In this document: in pieces, positions 28,289 to 38,162 of the stretch | How the letters are laid out: every line of letters begins with the position of its first letter | How positions within the stretch are numbered: the first letter of the stretch is position 1 | Assembly: GCF_044359855.1 (NCBI RefSeq) | Contig: NZ_CP132291.1 | Span: forward strand, 434,001 to 498,000 | Length of the DNA stretch: 64,000 nt | Direction: 5' to 3' | Source of the DNA: Rummeliibacillus pycnus_A | GTDB lineage: Bacteria; Bacillota; Bacilli; Bacillales_A; Planococcaceae | Notes under the pieces: model-generated | What the model saw: the letters and a program-made list of their open reading frames with translations, nothing else | Told to the model about the DNA's origin: nothing | Databases searched by the model: none | Made by a program: the position numbers and the translations under genes

Positions 28289-29338
28289 TTATGCCTTATT
28301 AGATTTTATATCAACAATGATTTTCCCAACAGCCGTTTTTAACCGTACTTTTGGTAGGCCATTTCCATATATATAGTTTCGTCCTGATTGACCGAATACT
28401 TCAATTTTCCCCAAATCAGAATCAGCCTGTATATGGCCATTTGTCAATACTCGATCGGTTAACAGTTGAATACGCCCCATATCTGTTTCAAGATGAATAG
28501 TATCTTCGATTGTCGGTACATACATTTCAATGCGTCCGTTAGCCGTATTGGCATCCACGTCACCGTGTAATGATTCCAGTTCAATGCGTCCATTGTCTGT
28601 ACGTAATTTTGAAAAAACTGCTCGCGAGTTTGCTATTACAATACGACCATTATCGGTCTCGGAATAGAAATCTGTGAATTGACATTGTTCAATAATAATA
28701 TCTCCATTATCTGTTTTGGCATTCGCTTCGTTTGCCAAAACTTTTTCGAATTCGATACTTCCATTATCTGTTTCTACTGTAACGACCTTAGATTGTTGGT
28801 TACTTAGCTTAATATAACCATTATCATTATCAATAGAAATCTGGTCATATATCTGTTCAGGTACTTGTAATGTAACCGTAGCATTTCCGCCTAAATGCAA
28901 TCCTACTCGGAAAAATAGAAACTTACGGTAGCTCTCTTCTCTATCAATGGTAATATGTAAAGTTCCGTTAACATTCTTCATTTGAACTTTAGTCTTACTA
29001 TCCTGATCTTTTATATTTGAATACACATTATGGTCTGGTGAAGGTTTAACAATCACATTAACATCCTTTATATTAATATTTACTTGTTGAAATTGTTCCA
29101 CATCTAGTGGCTCTATTTGGTTGTTCGTGACAAATTCATCTTCCGTATAAACTTTTAATAATTCCACAGCTATTTCTTCTGCAGTACCTAATGATGAAAT
29201 GATTTCCCCATCACTTTTACCTTCTTTTCTTCCATTTTCAAAATAATCTTTAAAATCTCGTAATATATCTCTTCTTTCTGAAGGATTTAGTTTCTGTAAA
29301 GCAACCTCCAGTTGAATTAAATATTTTTGTTCAGTCAT
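28289..29338 (-). CDS. HAAS (DUF1700) / DUF4097 domain protein
   Basis: Protein of 349 residues. Residues 1-65 form the helical HAAS domain (LNPSERRDILRDFKDYFENGRKEG). Residues about 90-345 form a DUF4097-type beta-helix made of repeated strands with NDNG/TDNG turns, seen at least six times (for example IDNDNGYIKL, ETDNGSIEF, KTDNGDIII). Such proteins occur next to PadR regulators in Firmicutes and are linked to envelope stress, but the function is not proven. No signal peptide or clear membrane helix is seen. No PadR gene is adjacent. Confidence 0.8.
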   Translation of the reverse strand: MTEQKYLIQLEVALQKLNPSERRDILRDFKDYFENGRKEGKSDGEIISSLGTAEEIAVELLKVYTEDEFVTNNQIEPLDVEQFQQVNINIKDVNVIVKPSPDHNVYSNIKDQDSKTKVQMKNVNGTLHITIDREESYRKFLFFRVGLHLGGNATVTLQVPEQIYDQISIDNDNGYIKLSNQQSKVVTVETDNGSIEFEKVLANEANAKTDNGDIIIEQCQFTDFYSETDNGRIVIANSRAVFSKLRTDNGRIELESLHGDVDANTANGRIEMYVPTIEDTIHLETDMGRIQLLTDRVLTNGHIQADSDLGKIEVFGQSGRNYIYGNGLPKVRLKTAVGKIIVDIKSNKA

Positions 29339-29514
29339 AAATTATCCCTCTTCTCTTTTTCTTTTAAACAAAATAGATAATTGATAGTTTCCCAACATAT
29401 ACTGCTTTGGAAAGAGATAATCAAAAAAATTTGATTTACATTATTCTTCATTCAATTTATATATATGCAACCAATATAGTTACTCTTTCTGAATATGATT
29501 CAAAGGAGAACGCC

Positions 29515-30798
29515 ATGAAAATTTCAGTAAATTATTCTGGAGACTACTCAGCAATTGTAACCGCAGAGATAAAACATAAAATTCAGATGATTCACCATGG
29601 AATCTATACAAAGACAGCTATTGGAGCTGATTATTTAGGCTGGGTTGATTGGCCAAGCTCTCTACGCCAAGAGTGGTTAAAGGAATTACACGAAACCGCT
29701 AATGATATTCGAGAAAAATCAAATGTTTTAGTCGTAATTGGAATCGGTGGATCTTATTTAGGATCAAAAGCAGTGCTAGAGGCATTATCAAAAAATTTCC
29801 AACCATTTAATAAATTAGAGGTTATTTTTGCTGGTCATCAAGTAAGTGGTTCTTATTTAAAACAATTGATGCAATATTTGGACAGTAAAGAAGTCACCAT
29901 CAATGTTATTTCTAAATCCGGTACAACGACAGAACCCGCAATTGCCTCACGCTTCTTAATACAGTATATGGAAAAACGTTATGGAGAACAAGCTTCATCT
30001 AGAATAATTGTAACAACTGATGAAAACAAAGGAGCTTTACGCTCATTAGCAATTGAAAAGGGCTATAAACGATTGATCGTACCAGAGGATATTGGTGGCC
30101 GTTATTCCGTGTTCACAGCAGTTGGACTATTACCGATTGCTGCAGCAGGTTATGATATAGAAGAATTTATAAATGGGGCGAAAATGGCGGAACAAGATTT
30201 AAGAACATTGGATATTGAAAACAACTCAACTATTCAATATGCTCTGATTCGAAAACATTTATATGATTCAGGTTACCCTGTTGAAATTCTTGCTACATTT
30301 GATAACAAATTAAAATATGTACAAGAGTGGTGGAAGCAGCTATTTGGTGAAAGCGAAGGGAAAGATGGTAAGGGAATCTTCCCTACCTCTGTTCTCTACT
30401 CTACTGATTTGCATTCATTGGGACAGTATATTCAAGATGGTAAACGAATGTTATTTGAGACATTTCTATTAGTTGAAAAAGTAGATGAAGATTTGACGTT
30501 ATATAAATTAGATCAAAATGGTGATGAATTAAATTATTTAAGTGGCATCTCATTACATGAATTTAATCATGTTTGCTACGAAGCAACCTCGATTGCACAC
30601 CATCGAGGAGGCGTACCACAAATTGCAATCTCCATCGATCAACTAGATGAGAGACATCTAGGGCATCTTTTATATTTCTTTATGATGTCTTGCGCCTATA
30701 GTGCTTATCTTCTTGATATAAACCCATTTGATCAACCAGGTGTCGAAGAATATAAGATGAATATATTTAAATTTTTGAAGAAACCAGGGTATTGTTGA
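29515..30798 (+). CDS. pgi: Glucose-6-phosphate isomerase
   Basis: Enzyme of 427 residues that interconverts glucose-6-phosphate and fructose-6-phosphate. Seen: GIGGSYLG near 74-81, SKSGTTTEPA, GGRYSVFTAVG, the signature GESEGKDGKGIFP and DLHSLGQY, and the conserved QPGVEEYK near the end. The start is the ATG at 29515 with AAAGGAG upstream; the frame is open for 36 more codons without a ribosome binding site. The protein ends at KKPGYC, about a dozen residues earlier than B. subtilis Pgi. Whether it is the only Pgi of the genome cannot be told. It could feed glucose from the alpha-glucoside cluster into glycolysis. Confidence 0.88.
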   Translation: MKISVNYSGDYSAIVTAEIKHKIQMIHHGIYTKTAIGADYLGWVDWPSSLRQEWLKELHETANDIREKSNVLVVIGIGGSYLGSKAVLEALSKNFQPFNKLEVIFAGHQVSGSYLKQLMQYLDSKEVTINVISKSGTTTEPAIASRFLIQYMEKRYGEQASSRIIVTTDENKGALRSLAIEKGYKRLIVPEDIGGRYSVFTAVGLLPIAAAGYDIEEFINGAKMAEQDLRTLDIENNSTIQYALIRKHLYDSGYPVEILATFDNKLKYVQEWWKQLFGESEGKDGKGIFPTSVLYSTDLHSLGQYIQDGKRMLFETFLLVEKVDEDLTLYKLDQNGDELNYLSGISLHEFNHVCYEATSIAHHRGGVPQIAISIDQLDERHLGHLLYFFMMSCAYSAYLLDINPFDQPGVEEYKMNIFKFLKKPGYC

Positions 30799-30850
30799 AG
30801 AACAATTGATGAAAATTATCCAAATTAATAAAGGATACGGAGGAAAATTA

Positions 30851-31819
30851 TTGAAAGCCGTCGTGTGTAACAAATATGGTTCACCCGATGTTCTTAATTT
30901 AACAGATGTAGAAAAACCAATTCCTAAGGACAATCAGGTACTGGTAAAGATTCATGCATCATCTTTGAATTATGGTAATTTAGTGCTTCTAAAAGGAGAA
31001 CCCTTCTTAGCACGTTTTGCCTTCGGTCTTCTAAAACCAAAATACTCCATACCTGGAGGTGACATTGCAGGTCGGATCGAAGCAGTTGGTAAAGATGTTA
31101 AACAGTTTCAGCCAGGTCAAGAAGTATTTGGAGACCTTTCTCTTTCTGGCTGGGGTGGTTTTGCTGAATATGTATCTGTTCCTGAGAATGCATTGGCATT
31201 AAAACCAGAAAAAATGACATTTGAGGAAGCAGCAGCGGTACCTATGGCGTCAGTTACAGCCTTACAAGGTCTAAGGGATAAAGGCAAGATTCAGTCAGGA
31301 CAGAAGGTGTTGATTAATGGTGCCTCTGGAGGTGTTGGGACTTTTGCGGTACAGATTGCCAAATCTTTCGGAGCAGAAGTAACAGGCGTTTGTAGTACGC
31401 GAAATTTAGAAATCCTTCGATCAATTGGTGCAGATCATGTCATTGATTATACAAAAGAGAATTTCACCGAAAAAGATCAGAAGTATGACTTGATTCTTGC
31501 GGTTAACGGGAACCATTCGATTACAGCTTATAAGCAGTCCTTAAATGCTAAAGGAACTTTTATTCATGTCGGAGGTTCGGGTACACAACTGTTTCAAACA
31601 ATGACCTTAGGGACTTGGTTCACTTTCACTGGAAGTCAAAAAATGTCTAGCTTATTACAAAGACAAAACCAAAAAGATTTAATTTATATGAAAGAACTCC
31701 TTGAAGCCGAAAAAGTAAAACCAGTCATAGATAAAACTTTTAAGATGAGTGAAGTTATAGAAGCATTCAAATATTTTGAACAAGGGCACGCTCAAGGAAA
31801 AGTTGTCATTACTGTATGA
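30851..31819 (+). CDS. Zinc-independent NADPH:quinone oxidoreductase (MDR family)
   Basis: Medium-chain reductase of 323 residues. N-terminal GroES-like domain to about 120 and a Rossmann domain with the nucleotide-binding INGASGGVGTFAVQIAK near 149-165. The zinc ligands of alcohol dehydrogenases are absent. It probably reduces a quinone or an enal with NADPH. The TTG at 30851 is chosen because CGGAGGA lies seven bases upstream; the frame extends to 30806 without such a site. It follows pgi by 52 bp. Confidence 0.82.
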   Translation: MKAVVCNKYGSPDVLNLTDVEKPIPKDNQVLVKIHASSLNYGNLVLLKGEPFLARFAFGLLKPKYSIPGGDIAGRIEAVGKDVKQFQPGQEVFGDLSLSGWGGFAEYVSVPENALALKPEKMTFEEAAAVPMASVTALQGLRDKGKIQSGQKVLINGASGGVGTFAVQIAKSFGAEVTGVCSTRNLEILRSIGADHVIDYTKENFTEKDQKYDLILAVNGNHSITAYKQSLNAKGTFIHVGGSGTQLFQTMTLGTWFTFTGSQKMSSLLQRQNQKDLIYMKELLEAEKVKPVIDKTFKMSEVIEAFKYFEQGHAQGKVVITV

Positions 31820-31877
31820 AAACTTTGAAGGAATAAAAAACGTAAAGAACGAAATCTGGCGAGGCTTTAATAAATTT

Positions 31878-31913
31878 AATAACCTTCAATCAAATGAATG
31901 ATTGAAGGTTATT
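31878..31913. terminator. Bidirectional terminator between the quinone oxidoreductase and alpha-glucosidase genes
   Basis: Perfect 15-bp inverted repeat AATAACCTTCAATCA / TGATTGAAGGTTATT with a 6-nt loop between convergent genes. Confidence 0.85.
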
Positions 31914-31967
31914 GTATTTCTCGTTATAATTTTTTAACACTGCAGTTTAGTGGTGTTTATCCCATTT

Positions 31968-33632
31968 TTATATTCTATAAACCCTGGCTTCATATGGAGC
32001 AAATTTTAGAATTGTTTCATTCTCATGATCGTTAACTGGTATATTTGCTAATAAAAGATTTTCGTTATTATAATTGATTCCTTCGATCTCCTCTACAATT
32101 ATCGAATCCCCGGTTAGGTTACATAATATAATTACTTTTTCATTTTCATGAGTTCTTGTATAGGCATAAATGGAAGGATGTTCTTTAAGTACTAAGTCAT
32201 ATAGTCCATAAATGAAAATCTCATTTGTCTTTCGTAATTGAATCATTTTTTTATAGTAATTCAGAACAGAATTGGGGTCTTGTTGCTGCTTCCAAACATT
32301 GATCTCCATGTAATTTGGATTTACACCCATCCATGGTGTTCCTGTTGTAAATCCTGCATTTTCTTCATCTGACCATTGCATTGGCGTACGTGAATTGTCT
32401 CGGCTTGTTTTCCAAATACTTTTTATCAATTCCTCATGAGTTTGTCCTTTAGCAATTCCTTCATTATAAGCATTCTTGGTTGCAACATCGTTATAATCAT
32501 CAATCGATAAGAAGTTTACATTCGTCATCCCTAATTCTTGACCCTGATAGATAAATGGAGTGCCTTGCATGAAAAAGTACATAGTTGCTAAGGCAGTTGC
32601 ACTTTCTCGCCAATACGTTTGATCGTCCCCTAAAGTAGTGACTACTCTCGTATTATCATGATTCTCTATAAATAAAGCATTCCATCCCAAATTTTCTAGA
32701 GCTTTTTGCCATCTCGTCAAGACCTTTTTTAACGAAGGTACATCTAATTTATTTTTTTCGGTCGTATCCCAAAGACTTAAATGCTGAAATTGAAAGATCA
32801 TATTGAATACCCCATCTTGTTCATCAACCCATTCATTCACTTCATCAATTCCAACCCCATTTGCCTCTCCAACTGTCATAATATCGTATTTTGAAAAAGT
32901 CTCTTTTTTGAGTTCTTGTAAAAAAGTTGTAATGCCAGTTACATTCATATATTTTTCCCACGCTTTAACAAAACGGAGATCTGATGGGTTTGGCGTGTTT
33001 GAATATGAAGAATCCTTTTTGATATGACTAATCGCATCTACTCTGAAACCATCAATTCCTTTATCAAGCCACCAATTAACCATTTCATAGAGAGCGAAAC
33101 GAACTTCATTATTTTCCCAGTTTAAATCAGGCTGTTTTTTTGAGAAAAGATGGAGATAGTATTGATTGGTTGTCTCATCATGTTCCCATGCAGATCCGCC
33201 GAAAATACTGCCCCAATTATTTGGCTCTTCCCCATTCTTTCCATCTTGCCAAATATACCAATTTCTTTTTTGATTTGACTTAGAAGAACGAGATTCGATA
33301 AACCATGGATGTTCATCACTTGTATGGTTGATCACTAAGTCAATAATTATTTTCATATCACGATAATGGACCTCTTCAAGTAAATCTTCAAAGTCTTCCA
33401 TTTTACCGAATTCTTCTAATATAGATTGATAATCGCTAATATCATAACCATTATCATCATTTGGAGAGCGGTACATAGGACTAATCCATATTACATTAAT
33501 ACCTAGATCTCTAAGGTAATCGAGTCTAGATATTAACCCTCTAATATCACCAATTCCGTCTCCATTCGAATCTTGAAAACTTCTCGTGTACACTTGATAA
33601 GCAACTGCTTCTTTCCACCATGTTCTTTTCAT
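31968..33632 (-). CDS. Alpha-glucosidase, GH13 (MalL-like)
   Basis: GH13 enzyme of 554 residues that cleaves terminal glucose from alpha-glucosides in the cytoplasm. Catalytic residues: nucleophile D199 in GFRVDA, acid/base E256 in TVGEANG, and D326 in ENHDNTR. The residue after the nucleophile is alanine, whereas the second GH13 enzyme of this cluster has valine. In this family valine there goes with alpha-1,6 preference and small residues allow alpha-1,4 cleavage, so this one may be the maltase-type member (inference). Its start overlaps the end of the lacI-type gene by 4 bp, so it is the last gene of the cluster. Confidence 0.9.
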   Translation of the reverse strand: MKRTWWKEAVAYQVYTRSFQDSNGDGIGDIRGLISRLDYLRDLGINVIWISPMYRSPNDDNGYDISDYQSILEEFGKMEDFEDLLEEVHYRDMKIIIDLVINHTSDEHPWFIESRSSKSNQKRNWYIWQDGKNGEEPNNWGSIFGGSAWEHDETTNQYYLHLFSKKQPDLNWENNEVRFALYEMVNWWLDKGIDGFRVDAISHIKKDSSYSNTPNPSDLRFVKAWEKYMNVTGITTFLQELKKETFSKYDIMTVGEANGVGIDEVNEWVDEQDGVFNMIFQFQHLSLWDTTEKNKLDVPSLKKVLTRWQKALENLGWNALFIENHDNTRVVTTLGDDQTYWRESATALATMYFFMQGTPFIYQGQELGMTNVNFLSIDDYNDVATKNAYNEGIAKGQTHEELIKSIWKTSRDNSRTPMQWSDEENAGFTTGTPWMGVNPNYMEINVWKQQQDPNSVLNYYKKMIQLRKTNEIFIYGLYDLVLKEHPSIYAYTRTHENEKVIILCNLTGDSIIVEEIEGINYNNENLLLANIPVNDHENETILKFAPYEARVYRI

Positions 33633-34666
33633 ATTTCACCTCTTTGATTTAAGGCTTTTGTAGATTGTCGTTCAATTAAAGTAGTAGGTACGAAACGATT
33701 TTTGATAGGAGCTTGTGTGCTACTCATCTTTTCAAATAAGTAATTTGCTGCTTCTAAACCCAATTGAAATATCGAAATATCCACTGTAGTTAATGGTGGT
33801 TTCACAAATGCAGATAAAGCGTGGTTATTAAAACTAACAATTGATATATCATCAGGTACTCGAATAGAAAGTTGTTCTAAGTGGCGAATGATTTCATACG
33901 CAACAGAATCATCGTGTGCAATAAGTGCTGTAGGCGGAACATCTAAATGCATGAGCCTATTAATACTTTGAATATCATTTGTTAACTTATTTTGATTATA
34001 GATGATATATTCTTCTTTATACTGAAGATCTAAATCTTTTAAAGCAGATTTGAACCCTTCTAAACGGTCTAATGAAACGACATATTCTAGATTCCCTCCT
34101 ATAAACGCAATTTGCTTGTGACCTAAATCAACAAGATAATTGACTAATTCATAAGCAATTTTGCGATTATTGTTATCAATATATGTAATTTCATCTTCAT
34201 ATTGAAATGGACGTCCTACCATCGTAAATGGAAAATCAGCTTCTTTTAAAAATGCTAATGTGCAATCATTCATTTTTGAGTAGAGTAAAATAATGCCGTC
34301 CACCTTTTTGCTTTGTACCATTGATACAACTTCTTGGTAGATTTCTTCTTCGTTACCTCCCGTTGAGAGATACATTCCATATTTGTTCGAATGTGCACTT
34401 GTACAGATGCCACGAATGACTTCTGGGAAAAAAGGATTTTGAAATGCAAGAGAAGTGGAATGAGACATGATTACTCCGATCGTTTTTGTACTCTTTGCAG
34501 CTAAATTTCTCGCTTGAAAGTTTGGATGATAGTTTAATCTATCCATCACTTGTCTTACTTTTCGCTTAGTTCTTTCACTAATTCTTGGACTATCTGAAAT
34601 AACCCGAGATACAGTCGATGGCGACACATTTGCTTCCCTTGCAACATCTATGATCGTAACTGCCAA
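33629..34666 (-). CDS. LacI-family transcriptional regulator (MalR-like)
   Basis: Regulator of 345 residues. N-terminal LacI helix-turn-helix at about 3-50 (TIIDVAREANVSPSTVSRVI, hinge NYHPNFQARNLAAKST), then a sugar-binding periplasmic-like domain (about 60-335). The TTG at 34666 is chosen because AAGGATGG lies seven bases upstream and because it places the HTH at the usual position; a frame to 34750 would overlap the permease gene. It probably represses the cluster at the TGCAAACG-type operators at 41914 and 38099 and is released by an alpha-glucoside (inference). Confidence 0.88.
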   Translation of the reverse strand: MAVTIIDVAREANVSPSTVSRVISDSPRISERTKRKVRQVMDRLNYHPNFQARNLAAKSTKTIGVIMSHSTSLAFQNPFFPEVIRGICTSAHSNKYGMYLSTGGNEEEIYQEVVSMVQSKKVDGIILLYSKMNDCTLAFLKEADFPFTMVGRPFQYEDEITYIDNNNRKIAYELVNYLVDLGHKQIAFIGGNLEYVVSLDRLEGFKSALKDLDLQYKEEYIIYNQNKLTNDIQSINRLMHLDVPPTALIAHDDSVAYEIIRHLEQLSIRVPDDISIVSFNNHALSAFVKPPLTTVDISIFQLGLEAANYLFEKMSSTQAPIKNRFVPTTLIERQSTKALNQRGEI

Positions 34667-34688
34667 TGGGCTTCCATCCTTCCATTGA

Positions 34689-35504
34689 TTATTTAACGGC
34701 ACCTTCAGATACACCTTTAATAATGGATTTCTGCGCAAAGAAATAGGCAATGATTACTGGAATGATGGCCAACGTTAAACCCGCTAATGCAAGGTGCCAC
34801 TGTTTAGTATACTCTCCGAAGAAAAAGAACATTTTTAATGGAATCGTCTCCATACCTTTTTGGTTAATCACTAAAGATGGTAATAAATAATCATTCCAAA
34901 TCCAGATAGTATTCAAGATCCCAACTGTGACTGTTATTGGTTTAAGCATTGGGAAGATGATATACCAAAATATTTGAAATTTATTTGCTCCATCAATTGT
35001 TGCCGCTTCATCCAAGGATTTTGGAATCGAATTTAAAGCACCATGGTATAAGAAAATGGATAAACTTGCTCCGAATCCTAAATACATAAAAATTATGCCC
35101 ATACGATTTAGCATTTCAACTTTCCCGAAAATAGTAATAAGAGGAATCATGACAGACTGAAAAGGAATTAACATAGCAGCTACAAATAGAAAGAAAATTA
35201 CAGTACTCGTACGACTCTTTACACGAGATAATGCATAAGCTGCCATCGAAGAGAAAATAATGATCAATGCGACACTGATCACGAGAATTAGTAGCGAATT
35301 TCCGAACGTTCTTAAGAAATCTAATTCTTTAAAAGCCTGTACATAGTTATCAAATGTTACTGAACCCGGTGGCTTTAATGTATCTTCGAAAATTTCCCGC
35401 TTTGATTTTAATGAATTGACAAGCATTAGATAGAATGGAAGTAGCCAAATAACCCCTAATGCAATACCGATGATTTCAAGTGGAATTAAATAAGTTTTCC
35501 GCAT
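34689..35504 (-). CDS. Sugar ABC transporter permease (MalG family)
   Basis: Membrane protein of 271 residues with six helices and the EAA loop DEAATIDGANKFQIFWYIIFP near 159-179, which contacts the ATPase. It forms the channel with the MalF-type permease encoded just upstream; stop and start of the two genes overlap (TAATG). Class: carbohydrate uptake transporter-1 family, for malto- or isomalto-oligosaccharides by context. Confidence 0.9.
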   Translation of the reverse strand: MRKTYLIPLEIIGIALGVIWLLPFYLMLVNSLKSKREIFEDTLKPPGSVTFDNYVQAFKELDFLRTFGNSLLILVISVALIIIFSSMAAYALSRVKSRTSTVIFFLFVAAMLIPFQSVMIPLITIFGKVEMLNRMGIIFMYLGFGASLSIFLYHGALNSIPKSLDEAATIDGANKFQIFWYIIFPMLKPITVTVGILNTIWIWNDYLLPSLVINQKGMETIPLKMFFFFGEYTKQWHLALAGLTLAIIPVIIAYFFAQKSIIKGVSEGAVK

Positions 35505-36364
35505 TACATTTCCACCTCACGCTTCTTATTGATATAAACTTGAACTAAAGCGATAACTGCTACAATAATGAAGAAAATGACTGCTTTTGCTTGTGCATAG
35601 CCCATATCATACTTTGTGAATGCTGTATTAAAGATCTCCATTGCGACCATTTGTGTTGAGTTAAAAGGACCTCCAGCTGTTAATGATAAATTTTGATCGT
35701 ACAGTTTAAAGGAATTGGATAGGGTTAAAAACATACTGACAGTAAATGCTGGTGCAACGAGTGGAAATAGCACATAGCGGATTTTTTGAAAAGCATTGGC
35801 ACCATCTATGTCTGCAGCCTCTAGTAATTCCTTTGAAACACCTTCAATATGAGCAATATAAATAACCATTATATAACCTGCCATCTGCCAGCTCATTAAT
35901 ATAGTTAGTCCCCAAAAACCCGTACCAGGAGTAGATAACCAACCTTGTAAACTTTCCATTCCGATTAGTTCCCCAAAGCTTTCAAAAACCTTTGTAAAAA
36001 CAAATTGCCATATAAATCCGAGTATTAAACCACCGATTAGATTTGGCATGAAGAAGATCGTACGTAATAAATGATTCGTTTTTAGTTTTGCCGTTACAAG
36101 TAGGGCAAGTCCAAGACCAATTACATTGATTAAAATAACAGAAACGATTGAAAATTTTGTTGTAAACCATAATGAATCTAGAAACTTTTCATCTTGAAAT
36201 AATGCTTTGTAATGATCAAAGCCAACGAATTTGTTTGTTTGAATGCCATTCCAGTCAGTGAACGAATAGTAGACGCCGACCAATAAAGGAACGATTACAA
36301 CGATTGCCAGTGCTAGTAAAACAGGTGCTAGAAAGAGCCAATAGGATATATTTTTTGTTCGCAT
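35504..36364 (-). CDS. Sugar ABC transporter permease (MalF family)
   Basis: Membrane protein of 286 residues with six helices and the EAA loop EAADIDGANAFQKIRYVLFP near 189-208. It lacks the large periplasmic loop of enteric MalF, as usual in Gram-positive bacteria. The ATG at 36364 follows CGGAGGTGAG; the frame is open nine codons upstream. It is separated from the binding-protein gene by 388 bp holding a palindromic repeat, unusual inside a transport operon. Confidence 0.9.
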   Translation of the reverse strand: MRTKNISYWLFLAPVLLALAIVVIVPLLVGVYYSFTDWNGIQTNKFVGFDHYKALFQDEKFLDSLWFTTKFSIVSVILINVIGLGLALLVTAKLKTNHLLRTIFFMPNLIGGLILGFIWQFVFTKVFESFGELIGMESLQGWLSTPGTGFWGLTILMSWQMAGYIMVIYIAHIEGVSKELLEAADIDGANAFQKIRYVLFPLVAPAFTVSMFLTLSNSFKLYDQNLSLTAGGPFNSTQMVAMEIFNTAFTKYDMGYAQAKAVIFFIIVAVIALVQVYINKKREVEM

Positions 36365-36590
36365 TTTCTCACCTCCGATTACAGAAAGCAAATTAAGTTA
36401 TAATGATTCATTAAAATCTAAGCTACTCAAAAAGTGATGGATTGTTTATTTTTGAAGACAATATTTTTATTAAAAAGAAACATATGTTTATGTTCATTTT
36501 GCGAGATGCCATGATCAGTTAGAATTTATCGAAAAAGTAAAAGTAAAAATAACTGGTTTTTAGAATAGTTATATTGTGTGACCATCCAAG

Positions 36591-36711
36591 TTGAAGTGGA
36601 ATTAGCGTAGACTCCTGTGGGAAAACGGACTAGACGAGACCCCGCAGGAAGCGAAGCGAACGAGGAGGCTCGTCAGTTCGCCCACGGAAAGCGGAGCTAA
36701 TTCCACTTCAA
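36591..36711. repeat. Complete GC-rich palindromic repeat with 16-bp terminal inverted repeats, copy B
   Basis: A 121-bp element bounded by perfect 16-bp inverted repeats: TTGAAGTGGAATTAGC at 36591-36606 and its inverse at 36696-36711. The interior is GC-rich and self-complementary (CTCCTGTGGG / CCCACGG). No gene. It sits between the binding-protein and permease genes. The remaining bases of this 388-bp gap are AT-rich without other features. Confidence 0.85.
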
Positions 36712-36752
36712 ATAAAATCTATATTAGTACCCTCACTCAAATCAGAGTATTA

Positions 36753-38063
36753 TTATTTTCGATCCTTTTCCCATGCTTTTTTCGTTGCATCGATAACTTC
36801 ATCCCATGAAGCTTTTTTGCTCAAATATTTTTGGATTTGAACACCTAACTCATCCTGACCCCAACCTGTTGGGTATCCCATGAATGTCCAACCGATTGTT
36901 TTTCCTTCGCTCGCATAATCATAAACAGCTTTTGAAAGTGGATCTGAGATCTTAGATGAGTCATATCCATTGTAAGCTGGGATAAATTTGAAATCATTTA
37001 ACACAGTCGCTTTACCTTCTTCAGATGTGTACAGCCAATCTAAGAATTTCTTGGATTCAGCAATTACTTTTTCATCAGCCTTACTGTTTACGCCCCAATA
37101 CATTGGAATCCCTACAGGAACACTATCACCTTTATAGCCTTCAACAGGAATTGGTAGTAAACCAATACCATTGTTTGCAAAGTCCTCATCAATTCCAGCA
37201 ATTGAACCATATACCCAGTTACCTTGTTGAATGATGGCTACTTTTTGAAGTGAGAATAATTCTTCAACTTGTTTTGAGTAGTCTAAACTTACTGTTGGTT
37301 GTACAGAGTATTGATTTTGTAAATCTAGCACTTTCTTAAATGCATCTTTATATTTGTAGTCTACTTTTTTCGAATTAAAAGCTGTTAATACGTTGTTATC
37401 AAACTCTGGAGCCAAAAATGCATTCGATAGATGTAATCCAGTTACCCAAGTTTCTTTACCTGGTAAGGCAAATACAGCTTTTAGACCTAATTCTTTTTTC
37501 TTGCTATCTAATTCTTTTACAGCTTTTTCAAAAGATGCGAAATCTGTAATGGATGCTGGATTAATTCCCGCCTTTTTGAAAACATTTTTATTATAGATAA
37601 AACCATAACCTTCTTGATTGTATGGGAGTCCTAATACTTTACCATCAACTGAAACACCATCAAGTGTGCCATCTAAAGCAGCTTTTGCTGAAGCAGTATC
37701 GGATAAATCCGCAAGTTTATCATTCCAATCGGCTACATCCTGTGGTCCACCGATATTATAAATTGAGGGTTCTTTACCTGAAGAGAACTTCGAGCGAAGT
37801 GCTGCACCATAGTCTTCACCGCCACCAACTGTTGTGATATTGATTTTTACATTTTTATTTTCCTCTTCATATTTCTTGGCAACTGCTTCAAATTGATCTT
37901 TGAATTCTACCTTAAATTGAAAGACATCTAATGTTACTGGCTCCACTTTTTGTTCTTTCGGTTTATCTGCTGTTTTCTCTTTGTCAGAAGCACCACAACC
38001 TGTTAATATTGCCGCTACACCTAAGGAAGCAGCAAGCATTCCTGCACGCCACATATTTTTCAT
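36753..38063 (-). CDS. Sugar ABC transporter substrate-binding lipoprotein (MalE-like)
   Basis: Extracellular solute-binding protein of family 1, 436 residues. Signal peptide with lipobox LTGC, lipidated cysteine C23. The mature part is a two-lobed sugar-binding protein (NITTVGGGEDYGAALRSKF; the aromatic-rich C-terminal GWTFMGYPTGWGQDE). It captures an alpha-glucoside for the permease pair. A LacI-type operator lies 36 bp before its start, so it has its own regulated promoter. Confidence 0.9.
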   Translation of the reverse strand: MKNMWRAGMLAASLGVAAILTGCGASDKEKTADKPKEQKVEPVTLDVFQFKVEFKDQFEAVAKKYEEENKNVKINITTVGGGEDYGAALRSKFSSGKEPSIYNIGGPQDVADWNDKLADLSDTASAKAALDGTLDGVSVDGKVLGLPYNQEGYGFIYNKNVFKKAGINPASITDFASFEKAVKELDSKKKELGLKAVFALPGKETWVTGLHLSNAFLAPEFDNNVLTAFNSKKVDYKYKDAFKKVLDLQNQYSVQPTVSLDYSKQVEELFSLQKVAIIQQGNWVYGSIAGIDEDFANNGIGLLPIPVEGYKGDSVPVGIPMYWGVNSKADEKVIAESKKFLDWLYTSEEGKATVLNDFKFIPAYNGYDSSKISDPLSKAVYDYASEGKTIGWTFMGYPTGWGQDELGVQIQKYLSKKASWDEVIDATKKAWEKDRK

Positions 38064-38098
38064 CTTTTCCCCTCCGAATTTTCAAATATCGAACTAAG

Positions 38099-38112
38099 TG
38101 AAAACGTTTGCA
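38099..38112 (-). promoter_or_regulatory. LacI/MalR-type operator before the binding-protein gene
   Basis: On the minus strand TGCAAACGTTTTCA, a near-palindrome with a central CG, of the kind bound by LacI-family proteins. It lies between the ATPase stop and the binding-protein start and is similar to the operator at 41914. Confidence 0.65.
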
Positions 38113-38162
38113 CAAAACTGCGTGAAGCGTATGCTAACATATGGTCTATGTTATGAATTTAT

